A stretch of DNA of 6,805 bases, taken from contig PNNM01000060.1 of NCBI GenBank assembly GCA_013824215.1, forward strand, positions 1-6,805. Direction: 5' to 3'. Numbering within the stretch: the stretch's first letter is position 1; each line of letters opens with the position of its first letter. Shown piece after piece: positions 1 to 5,209 of the stretch. The position numbers and the translations under genes are program-made. Origin of the DNA: Coriobacteriaceae bacterium (GTDB lineage: Bacteria; Actinomycetota; Coriobacteriia; Anaerosomatales; D1FN1-002). The notes below the pieces were generated by a model that was given only the letters and a program-made list of their open reading frames with translations, made no database searches and was not told where the DNA came from.

Positions 1-168
1 CACACGTTCGTGATGATCAGCCACGACCTGGCCAAGGGGCTCGAGCTGTGCAGCCACGCGCTCATCCTGGCCAAGGGCAAGGTCGTGATGTTCGAGCCGC
101 GGATGAGCGTGGACGAGACCGAGTTCGCGGCGCTCTACCGGTCCACCGTCGGGATGGGGGTGGCCTGA
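1..168 (+). CDS. ccmA: Heme exporter ATPase CcmA, C-terminal end (partial)
   Basis: This is the last 55 codons of an ABC-transporter ATPase; the 5' part lies outside the window. The visible protein starts in the region after Walker B and contains the switch (H-loop) histidine in the motif VMISHDL (His8 of the fragment), followed by the usual strand with an ILAKGKVVM stretch. Walker A, the signature motif and Walker B are not visible, so the ABC call rests on the H-loop and the context. The stop is followed after 4 nt by a CcmB-type permease and then CcmC, which makes CcmA by far the likeliest identity. CcmA is the cytoplasmic ATPase of the CcmABCD complex, which uses ATP to release heme-loaded CcmE in System I cytochrome c maturation. 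A generic ABC ATPase serving the same permease cannot be excluded from this fragment alone. Confidence 0.8.
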   Translation, partial: HTFVMISHDLAKGLELCSHALILAKGKVVMFEPRMSVDETEFAALYRSTVGMGVA

Positions 169-172
169 GATC

Positions 173-883
173 GTGAACGCGCTGGCCTGGAGGCAGTTCC
201 GCGCGCTGTTGCGCAAGGACATCGTGATGGAGCTGCGCACCCGCGAGATGGTGACGTCGATGGGCCTCTACGCCCTACTCACGATGGTGGTCTACCAGAT
301 CGCGCTGTCGCAGGCCGGCAGCCTGTTCAACCCGGCCGACATCGCCGCGGGACTTCTGTGGCTCGCCTTCGTCTTCACCTCGATGCTGGGCCTGAACCGC
401 TCGCTCGTGCACGAGAAGGACCAGGGCTGCATGGAGGCGTTGCTGCTCTCCCCGGTGGACCGCCCGGTCATCTACTTCGCCAAGGTCATCGGCAACCTGG
501 CCTTCCTGCTCGTGGTCGAGGTGCTGACCATCCCGGTCTTCGCGTTCCTGTTCCTGCAGGGCAGGGAGCGGGGCTTCAACGGACCCTTGTGGCTCATCCC
601 GCTCGTGGTGGTGGCCGCCTCGATCGGCATCGCCGGGGTGGGCACGCTGCTGGCCACGATGTCGGTCAACACCACCGGCAAGGACGTCATCCTCGCCGTC
701 ATGTTCATCCCGCTGATGTACCCGCTGCTTCTGGCCGCCGTCTCGGCTACCAACGCCGCGCTGCTCGGCGGGCAGGCGTTCCCGGTCTCTCTGGTCTGGC
801 AGGGACTCGGGATCATAGCCGGATACGATGCGATAATGCTGCTGGCCGCTTTCGGGCTCTACGAGTTCATCGTCGGAGCCTGA
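173..883 (+). CDS. ccmB: Heme exporter membrane subunit CcmB
   Basis: A 236-residue polytopic membrane protein, close to the normal CcmB size of about 220. Around six hydrophobic segments are visible, near residues 28-47, 57-75, 103-129, 138-162, 171-194 and 206-234. The N-terminus has the family's short amphipathic lead (FRALLRKDIVMELRTRE). The cytoplasmic loop after the second segment carries the conserved CcmB pattern LVHEKDQGCMEALLLSP (residues 78-94). CcmB is the permease half of the CcmAB ABC unit that acts with CcmC and CcmD on holo-CcmE. The GTG at 173 is chosen because it keeps the conserved N-terminal helix and begins 4 nt after the ccmA stop, implying translational coupling; a later ATG (codon 19) would remove that helix. 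The Shine-Dalgarno match is weak. Confidence 0.9.
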   Translation: MNALAWRQFRALLRKDIVMELRTREMVTSMGLYALLTMVVYQIALSQAGSLFNPADIAAGLLWLAFVFTSMLGLNRSLVHEKDQGCMEALLLSPVDRPVIYFAKVIGNLAFLLVVEVLTIPVFAFLFLQGRERGFNGPLWLIPLVVVAASIGIAGVGTLLATMSVNTTGKDVILAVMFIPLMYPLLLAAVSATNAALLGGQAFPVSLVWQGLGIIAGYDAIMLLAAFGLYEFIVGA

Positions 884-902
884 AGGAAGCCACGGGAGTT
901 CG

Positions 903-909
903 AGGAGGG
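903..909 (+). promoter_or_regulatory. Ribosome binding site of ccmC
   Basis: AGGAGGG lies 6 nt before the ATG at 916. It is one of the best Shine-Dalgarno matches in the window and fixes the ccmC start; the much longer upstream reading in the same frame runs through ccmB out of frame and is not a real extension. Confidence 0.85.
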
Positions 910-915
910 CCGAGC

Positions 916-1665
916 ATGAGACAGTTGAAGGTGGCGCTCGTCCTGCTGATCGTCGGCGGACTGATGACCACAGCCGCGTTCTTCATGGCGTTCTACACCG
1001 CCGAGGTGCAGAGCTTCGGCACGGTGACGCTCTCGCAGCAACTGGACACCGCCTACCCGCTGACCGAGGCCGGTGCCGGTGGCTTCACGTACGGCCGGCC
1101 GTGGTTCTCGCAGAAGATCTTCTACTTCCACGTGCCGGTGGCGCTCGCATCCTTCCTCGTGCTGATCATCGCGGCGTACTTCGCGGTGCGGATGCTGCTG
1201 ACCAAGCGCAAGGAGTTCGACACCAAGTCACGCATCGCGATGGAGACCACGCTCGTCTACGTGATGCTCACCATGCTCACCGGGGTGCTGTGGACGCGCG
1301 CCTCGTGGGGCGTGTGGTGGGACTGGGAGCCGAGGCTGACCACCTACTTCATCCTGACACTCATGGTCATCGCCTACTTCGTGCTGCGGAACTCCATCGA
1401 GGACGAGGAGCGGCGGGCAGTCTACGGCGCGGTCTTCGCCATCATCGCGGCGATCAACGCGCCGATCTCCTTCTTCATCACGCGCATCATCCCGTCGAAC
1501 CACCCGGTCGTGTTCAAGTCCGGCTTCGCGACCTCGAACCTCATCCCGTTCCTGACCGCGATGTTCGGGATGCTGATGCTCGGCTTCGCGATCTACGTTA
1601 TCCGCATGAGCGAGGAGCGCCTGCGCGAGCGCCTCGACGCGGCCAAGACCGCGCTCGAGGGCTAG
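916..1665 (+). CDS. ccmC: Heme handling protein CcmC
   Basis: A 249-residue membrane protein of the CcmC/CcmF/CcsA heme-handling superfamily, matching the usual CcmC length of about 240. It has about six membrane segments (near residues 7-27, 68-94, 112-125, 142-157, 168-190, 206-230). The tryptophan-rich periplasmic heme motif is at residues 126-141 (WTRASWGVWWDWEPRL). The two expected heme-ligand histidines are His72 in YFHVPVA and His196 in IPSNHPVVF. CcmC binds heme at the outer face of the membrane and passes it to CcmE. One difference is the W-x-W-E-P-R-L-T ending, where the proteobacterial protein has W-x-W-D-x-R-L-T. The gene lies 32 nt after ccmB and 33 nt before the ccmD-like gene, in one evident operon. 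A CcsA/ResC assignment is less likely given the size and the CcmB neighbour. Confidence 0.92.
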   Translation: MRQLKVALVLLIVGGLMTTAAFFMAFYTAEVQSFGTVTLSQQLDTAYPLTEAGAGGFTYGRPWFSQKIFYFHVPVALASFLVLIIAAYFAVRMLLTKRKEFDTKSRIAMETTLVYVMLTMLTGVLWTRASWGVWWDWEPRLTTYFILTLMVIAYFVLRNSIEDEERRAVYGAVFAIIAAINAPISFFITRIIPSNHPVVFKSGFATSNLIPFLTAMFGMLMLGFAIYVIRMSEERLRERLDAAKTALEG

Positions 1666-1698
1666 CCACCCCGAGCGAGCGAGAAGGGACATCCCCAC

Positions 1699-1893
1699 AT
1701 GGAACCCACCAACATCGAGCTCTACGACCTGGTCCTGAAGGACGCACCGTTCATCATCGCGGGCTACGGCGTGCTTTGGGCGGCGCTCGTCGTCTACATC
1801 TCGCTCGTGCTGCGCCGGATACTGCGGCTCGAGCGCGAGGTCAAAGCGGTCGAGGACTCGGTGGCGCGCCGCACAGGCGACGCCGTCTCCTGA
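1699..1893 (+). CDS. ccmD: CcmD-like small membrane protein
   Basis: A 64-residue protein with one membrane span (about residues 17-38) followed by a basic, heptad-like cytoplasmic tail (RRILRLEREVKAVEDSV, residues 39-55). Size, single span, the AGYGVLWAALVVY stretch and the arginine/leucine tail match CcmD family architecture, and it sits directly after ccmC, the usual ccmD place. CcmD stabilises the CcmABC complex and helps release holo-CcmE. Sequence conservation in CcmD is low, so the call leans on topology and position. The start is ATG at 1699, with AAGGG about 10 nt upstream. Confidence 0.75.
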   Translation: MEPTNIELYDLVLKDAPFIIAGYGVLWAALVVYISLVLRRILRLEREVKAVEDSVARRTGDAVS

Positions 1894-1960
1894 CGGTCCC
1901 GGGCGCCCTTTGCGGTAACATGGGACGCCACACGCATCCGATGCGGGGAGTCATGGCCGC
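1890..1960 (+). promoter_or_regulatory. Possible weak promoter and small palindrome before the HemX-like gene
   Basis: This 67-nt gap is the largest between plus-strand genes in the first 4.3 kb. It contains a -10-like TAACAT (1916-1921, 4 of 6 consensus) but no well-spaced -35; CTGACG at 1890-1895 is 20 nt away, too far. An interrupted palindrome CGCATC-C-GATGCG spans 1933-1945 and abuts the Shine-Dalgarno GGGGAG (1945-1950). It could be an operator or a small RNA hairpin near the ribosome site. A transcript break between the ccm genes and the tetrapyrrole genes here is plausible but not proven. Confidence 0.25.
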
Positions 1961-2815
1961 GTGGCTCAAGTAGCGCTCGTCCTCTTCTGGTTCGCAACGG
2001 CGCTGTACGCGGGCGCGACGGTGCTTTACGCCTACCACTTCCTGTCCAAGAAGCGCTCGTACTCCTGGTACGCGACGTTCCTGACAGGCGCCGGGTTCCT
2101 GTGCCACACCGCGTCGATCGGCCTGCGCTCGGTGGCCACCGACGGCACCGTGCTCACCGGCGCCAACTCGCTCGTGCTGGCGGCCTGGGCGCTCGTGCTC
2201 GTCTATTTCGTGGTCGAGCACTTCGTGAAGCTCAAGGTCTACGGGACCGCGCTCGTGCCGGTCGCCGCCGTCGTGATGGTCGTGGCCCAGCTCGTGGGCT
2301 TCGGCTCGGCGGGCGGGGTCTCGGGCTTGAGTCCCGAGCAGGCGGTGCTGCTGGAGAGCTGGCGTGTGGGCATCCACGTGGCGCTCATCGTCTTCGCCAA
2401 CGCCGGCTTCATGATCGGCGCGGTGGCTTCGGGCGTCTATCTGATGCAGGAAGCCCAGCTCAAGCGGCACAAGGCGAGCACGCTGCTGAAGCGCCTGCCG
2501 TCGCTGGCGCAGACCGACCTGCTCGCGCGTCGCGCGATCGCGTACGCATTCCCGGCCTACACCGCGGGTCTTCTGCTCGGCATCGTGCGGGCTGTCGAGA
2601 CGGACGTCTCGGGCTGGTTCGCCGACCCGCGCGTCATGCTCGCGGGCGTCGTGTGGGTCATCTTCGGCGCCTACCTGTTCATGCACTACGGGCGGGGCAG
2701 CTCCGGGCGCTCCACCGCGCGGGTCGCGCTCGTGGGTCTCGTGTTCGTCATCGTGCTCTCGATCGCGGCGCGCATGCTTCCGGTCGGGTTCCACATCTTC
2801 GGGGCGGCGTCGTAG
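1961..2815 (+). CDS. HemX/CcsA-like cytochrome c assembly membrane protein
   Basis: A 284-residue polytopic membrane protein with about eight hydrophobic segments (near residues 4-27, 37-55, 68-88, 97-114, 136-162, 196-212, 225-243, 254-272). It looks like the CcsA/ResC/HemX family: His49 in LCHTASIGLR, His139 in GIHVALIVFANAGF and His242 in FMHYGRG lie in membrane contexts typical of the family, and the length is close to HemX of Bacillus subtilis (about 276). The W-rich heme motif is reduced to GWFADPR (residues 218-224), which fits HemX better than heme-exporting CcsA. HemX in Bacillus lies in the hem operon and lowers HemA levels; here the gene precedes sirC and is 2.5 kb from hemA. No CcsB/ResB partner is visible. 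The start is GTG at 1961, 10 nt after GGGGAG; an ATG at 1953 is out of frame and stops after six codons. The exact role (HemA control or heme handling) is unresolved. Confidence 0.75.
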   Translation: MAQVALVLFWFATALYAGATVLYAYHFLSKKRSYSWYATFLTGAGFLCHTASIGLRSVATDGTVLTGANSLVLAAWALVLVYFVVEHFVKLKVYGTALVPVAAVVMVVAQLVGFGSAGGVSGLSPEQAVLLESWRVGIHVALIVFANAGFMIGAVASGVYLMQEAQLKRHKASTLLKRLPSLAQTDLLARRAIAYAFPAYTAGLLLGIVRAVETDVSGWFADPRVMLAGVVWVIFGAYLFMHYGRGSSGRSTARVALVGLVFVIVLSIAARMLPVGFHIFGAAS

Positions 2816-2820
2816 GCGAC

Positions 2821-3477
2821 ATGGCGCACGAGCCCAAGCGCTTCTACCCGGCCTTCGTCGACCTCACGCGCCGCCTCGCGATCGTGGTGGGCGGCGGCGA
2901 TGTCGCCGAGCGCAAGGTGATGACGCTGGTGAAGTGCGGCGCCGATGTGGCGGTCATCGCCCCACAGGTCACCACGCCGATCAACGAGATGGAGGCCGCC
3001 GGCAAGCTCACCGTGGAGCGGCGCGAGTTCGTCTCCGGCGACCTCAAGGGCGCGTTCGTCGTGATCTGCGCCACGGATTCCGCAGAGGTCAACGAAGCCG
3101 TGTTCCGAGAGGCCGAGGGACAGGGTTGCCTCGTCAACGTGGTCGACAAGCCGGAGCTGTGCAACTTCATCGTGCCGTCGATCGTGCGCCGCGGCGGCCT
3201 GCAGATAGCGGTCTCGACCGGCGGGGCCGCCCCGGCGCTGGCCAAGCGCCTCCGCCGCCGCCTCACCGAGGAGTTCGGCCCCGAGTGGGCCGAGTACATC
3301 GAACTGCTGCGTCAGGTGCGCGAACTCGTGCTCGACCGGGTGGCCGACGAGGGCCGGCGCAAGCGGATCCTGGAGGCGCTCGCCGACCGGGACGACCTGC
3401 GCGAGGCGCTCGCCGCCGGGGAGTACGTCGATCCCGACCGTGTCCTGATGGAGCTCGTCGTGGACGCGAAGGAGTAG
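2821..3477 (+). CDS. sirC: Precorrin-2 dehydrogenase, siroheme synthase N-terminal type (SirC/Met8)
   Basis: A 218-residue soluble protein. The N-terminal Rossmann fold has the NAD-binding signature VVGGGDVAERK (residues 22-32). The core family block VNVVDKPELCNFIVPS (105-120) includes Asp109, equivalent by alignment to the catalytic aspartate of Met8p/CysG, and is followed by QIAVSTGGAAPALAKRLRR (128-146). The enzyme oxidises precorrin-2 to sirohydrochlorin; some members also insert iron to give siroheme. No uroporphyrinogen III methyltransferase domain is fused, so this is the stand-alone form. The C-terminal 70 residues are helical and charged, as in the family's dimerisation and C-terminal domains. 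The ATG at 2821 lies 5 nt after the HemX-like stop, implying coupling. Dehydrogenase activity is well supported; ferrochelatase activity cannot be judged from the sequence. Confidence 0.92.
   Translation: MAHEPKRFYPAFVDLTRRLAIVVGGGDVAERKVMTLVKCGADVAVIAPQVTTPINEMEAAGKLTVERREFVSGDLKGAFVVICATDSAEVNEAVFREAEGQGCLVNVVDKPELCNFIVPSIVRRGGLQIAVSTGGAAPALAKRLRRRLTEEFGPEWAEYIELLRQVRELVLDRVADEGRRKRILEALADRDDLREALAAGEYVDPDRVLMELVVDAKE
3469..3474 (+). promoter_or_regulatory. Ribosome binding site of the SDR gene
   Basis: AAGGAG sits inside the last codons of the sirC-type gene, 7 nt before the GTG at 3482. It supports that GTG start and coupled translation of the two genes. Confidence 0.75.
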
Positions 3478-3481
3478 CTGC

Positions 3482-4297
3482 GTGCTCGCAGGCAAGTGTG
3501 TCGTGGTGACAGGCGGTTCCAGCGGGATCGGTCTTGCGACCGCCGAGGCGTTCGCCGCGCGTGGCGCGCACGTGGGCGTCATCGCGCGCGACCGCGAGCG
3601 TCTGGAGGCGGCGCGAGAGGCCGTGGAGATGGCGCGCCGCTCTCCCGACCAGCGCATCCTCGCAGTCTCGGCGGACCTGTGCGAGATGGAGCAGGCCGAG
3701 CGGGCCTTCCGGGAGCTGGCCGACGCCGGCATGGTACCCGATGTGCTCGTCAACTGCGCGGGCAGGATCCTGCCGGGCGAGTTCGAGACGATGCCGCTCG
3801 AGTTCTTCGAGGAGAACCTCGGCTCGCTGCATGCGGCCGTTCACGCGTGCCGCGCGGTGGTGCCGGTGATGTCGGCGCGCCGCTCGGGCCACATCGTGAA
3901 CGTGAGCTCCGTGGCGGGCTACCTCGGCGTCTACGGCTACACCGGCTATTCGGCGGCGAAGTACGCGATGATGGGGTTCACCGAGGCGTTGCGTTTCGAG
4001 ATGAAGCCGCTCGGCGTGCGTGTCTCGGTGGTCTGTCCGCCGGACACGGAGACGCCCGGTCTCGCGTTCGAGAAGACCCTGCGGCCGCACGAGACCGAGG
4101 TGATCTCGGGCGGCATCAAACCGATCCCGCCGCGCCAGGTGGCCGACGCGATCGTGCGCGGGGTCGAGCGCAACCGCTACTACATCATCCCCGACGCGCT
4201 GAGCGCGTTCTACTTCCGCCTGAAGGGCGTGCTGCCCGAGCTGTTCTTCGCCATCGTCGACGGCGACATCGCCAAGGCGCGCAAGCAGCGCGGCTAG
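3482..4297 (+). CDS. Short-chain dehydrogenase/reductase, 3-ketodihydrosphingosine reductase-like
   Basis: A 271-residue classical SDR with all catalytic elements: cofactor motif TGGSSGIG (residues 10-17), NCAG (91-94), Asn112, Ser142/Ser143 in NVSSVAG, and Tyr156 with Lys160 in YSAAK. Arg36 after the second strand favours NADP(H). The stretch VSVVCPPDTETPGLAFE (181-197) followed by PHETEVISG (202-210) closely resembles eukaryotic KDSR/Tsc10 and its bacterial relatives, which reduce 3-ketosphinganine. The C-terminus (about 238-260) is hydrophobic and could touch the membrane. It follows the sirC-type gene by 4 nt, so it is co-transcribed with tetrapyrrole genes, where no such reductase is normally required. 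No serine palmitoyltransferase is visible, so a sphingolipid role is unproven; another lipid or carbonyl substrate is equally possible. The fold and catalysis are certain, the substrate is not. Confidence 0.85.
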   Translation: MLAGKCVVVTGGSSGIGLATAEAFAARGAHVGVIARDRERLEAAREAVEMARRSPDQRILAVSADLCEMEQAERAFRELADAGMVPDVLVNCAGRILPGEFETMPLEFFEENLGSLHAAVHACRAVVPVMSARRSGHIVNVSSVAGYLGVYGYTGYSAAKYAMMGFTEALRFEMKPLGVRVSVVCPPDTETPGLAFEKTLRPHETEVISGGIKPIPPRQVADAIVRGVERNRYYIIPDALSAFYFRLKGVLPELFFAIVDGDIAKARKQRG

Positions 4298-4818
4298 TCC
4301 CGCTCCGCGCTGGATGTCGCATCGGCGACCGCGAGCGTCAGGAACATCGGGACAGGACGGGGTCTCACCGGGGACCGGCCCTCGAGCGTGGCGAGGGTGA
4401 GGAAGCCGAGCTTCTCGTAGAACCCGGTCGCGTGCGGCACGGCGTCCACGAGGACGCCGACGCAGCCCGCGAGTTCGCTCAGTTCACTCGCGCGCACGAA
4501 CGCGGCCCGCATGAGCTCCCTGCCGAGCCCGCGACCGCGGTATCGCCTGTCGACGGCGAGTCGCGCCACCCTGAGCGCCGGAAGCGGGTAGGCGGGCTTG
4601 TCGGCGGTCAGCGACTCGGGGAGATCGTCGCGCTCGACCTGCGCCGCCGCGACGGTCAGGTATCCGGCGATCACACCCTCGTCAACAGCGACGTAGGTCA
4701 CACTGAATCGGCGGCACTGGTTGAACCAGGCGAACCGCTTCAGATAGCGGTCGAGGTCGTCGTCACCGGAAGCGAACCCAGCGACGGCGTCGCCGGCCCC
4801 GATGCGGCGGAGCTCCAC
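4294..4818 (-). CDS. GNAT-family N-acetyltransferase, probable toxin-type partner of the RHH protein
   Basis: A 174-residue Gcn5-related acetyltransferase. The acetyl-CoA binding motif A is VARLAVDRRYRGRGLGRELM (residues 84-103), with the R-x-x-G-x-G loop at 94-99, and the C-terminal motif FYEKLGF lies at 133-139. The N-terminal GFASGDDDLDRYLK (14-27) and the C-terminal MFLTL (158-162) match the compact GNAT toxins of the TacT/AtaT type, which acetylate the amino acid on charged tRNAs and block translation. It starts with GTG at 4818, 5 nt after the stop of the RHH gene, with GAGG just upstream, so the two form one unit. The 3' end shares CTAG (4294-4297) with the SDR stop on the other strand. 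A housekeeping acetyltransferase is possible, but the partner and size favour toxin-antitoxin. Toxicity is inferred. Confidence 0.82.
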   Translation of the reverse strand: MELRRIGAGDAVAGFASGDDDLDRYLKRFAWFNQCRRFSVTYVAVDEGVIAGYLTVAAAQVERDDLPESLTADKPAYPLPALRVARLAVDRRYRGRGLGRELMRAAFVRASELSELAGCVGVLVDAVPHATGFYEKLGFLTLATLEGRSPVRPRPVPMFLTLAVADATSSAERD

Positions 4819-4823
4819 CGGCC

Positions 4824-5096
4824 TCAGAGACCCTTCAGGAGTGCCTTCAGCGCCTCGGTCGGCTCGGGCGGGTTGTTGATCATGTCGAGCACCTGGTCGA
4901 ACGACTCGTTCGTGAGCACGATCCGCGTGGGGATCTGCATCTCGGGCGGCACGACCTCGGCGGTGCTCAGGAACTCACCGATGGCCTGTTCGATGATGTA
5001 GCCCTTCTTCAGGCCGCTCTCGCGTGCGAACTCGTCGAGCCGCGCCTTGGTGGTCTTCGAGACGTACGCGGAGATCTGGACGGGGTCCTCGCTCAT
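4824..5096 (-). CDS. Ribbon-helix-helix DNA-binding protein, probable antitoxin (DUF1778-like C-terminus)
   Basis: A 90-residue protein. Residues 6-46 form a ribbon-helix-helix pattern: a short strand (VQISAYV), a helix (TKARLDEFARESG) and a second helix after LKKGY (IIEQAIGEFL). The C-terminus, residues 59-90, has a LTNESFDQVLDMINNPPEP block followed by EALKALLKGL, like the toxin-neutralising tail of DUF1778 antitoxins such as TacA. It lies directly upstream of the GNAT gene. The expected role is to bind and neutralise the acetyltransferase and repress their shared promoter. The ATG at 5096 has GAGGTGA 7 nt upstream (plus-strand 5104-5110). A plain CopG-type regulator is the alternative; the NPPEP tail and the GNAT neighbour argue for antitoxin. 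Confidence 0.82.
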   Translation of the reverse strand: MSEDPVQISAYVSKTTKARLDEFARESGLKKGYIIEQAIGEFLSTAEVVPPEMQIPTRIVLTNESFDQVLDMINNPPEPTEALKALLKGL

Positions 5097-5109
5097 CGCA
5101 ACATCACCT

Positions 5110-5136
5110 CGTAGAGGATTCTACGATATCGTAGAA
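5110..5136. promoter_or_regulatory. Candidate RHH operator: 18-bp palindrome plus a third phased half-site
   Basis: TTCTACGATATCGTAGAA at 5119-5136 is a perfect 18-bp palindrome. The half-site CGTAGA occurs at 5130-5135, inverted at 5120-5125 and again direct at 5110-5115, so three half-sites start exactly 10 bp apart, about one DNA turn. RHH dimers often bind arrays of half-sites spaced in this way. The palindrome covers the -10 and most of the spacer of the predicted RHH/GNAT promoter, so occupancy should block RNA polymerase. Its AT-rich core stands out from the GC-rich surroundings. Confidence 0.72.
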
Positions 5137-5146
5137 CACGCGGCAA
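5118..5146 (-). promoter_or_regulatory. Predicted promoter of the RHH/GNAT unit
   Basis: On the minus strand, -35 TTGCCG (plus coordinates 5141-5146, 4 of 6 consensus) is followed by a 17-bp spacer and -10 TAGAAT (5118-5123, 5 of 6). Transcription would start near 5111, giving a very short leader of about 15 nt before the ATG at 5096. The overlap with the palindromic operator supports autorepression. Confidence 0.65.
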
Positions 5147-5173
5147 GCCGGGTCCGCCGAAGCCTTGGAAGCG

Positions 5174-5203
5174 TTGTCTGTGGGCCAGGTCGGGTGGTAC
5201 AAT
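5174..5203 (+). promoter_or_regulatory. Predicted hemA promoter with extended -10
   Basis: -35 TTGTCT (5174-5179, 4 of 6) and -10 TACAAT (5198-5203, 5 of 6) are 18 bp apart, with the extended TG motif at 5195-5196 one base before the -10. The expected start is near 5210, giving a leader of about 133 nt. It diverges from the RHH/GNAT promoter, with 27 bp between the two -35 boxes. Confidence 0.6.
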
Positions 5204-5209
5204 GCGGGC

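Noticed and set aside
358..915. Upstream extension of the ccmC reading frame
   Set aside because: The translation is Arg/Gly/Ala-rich shadow of ccmB; CcmC homology begins at the ATG at 916, which has a strong ribosome site.
1906..1913. CCCTTTGC shared with 5312-5319 in the hemA leader as a common regulatory site
   Set aside because: An 8-bp match without symmetry or shared flanks is easily chance and sits in different positions relative to the starts.
1896..1926. GTCCC/GGGAC inverted repeat after the ccmD-like gene as a terminator
   Set aside because: Only 5 bp with a 21-nt loop and no T-tract.
1841..2794. Long open frames antisense to the HemX-like gene, the sirC-type gene (2686-3753) and hemA (5721-6731)
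   Set aside because: They are low-complexity Arg/His/Asp/Gly-rich translations typical of the shadow frames of GC-rich genes, with no domain and no ribosome site, and they lie over confidently identified genes.
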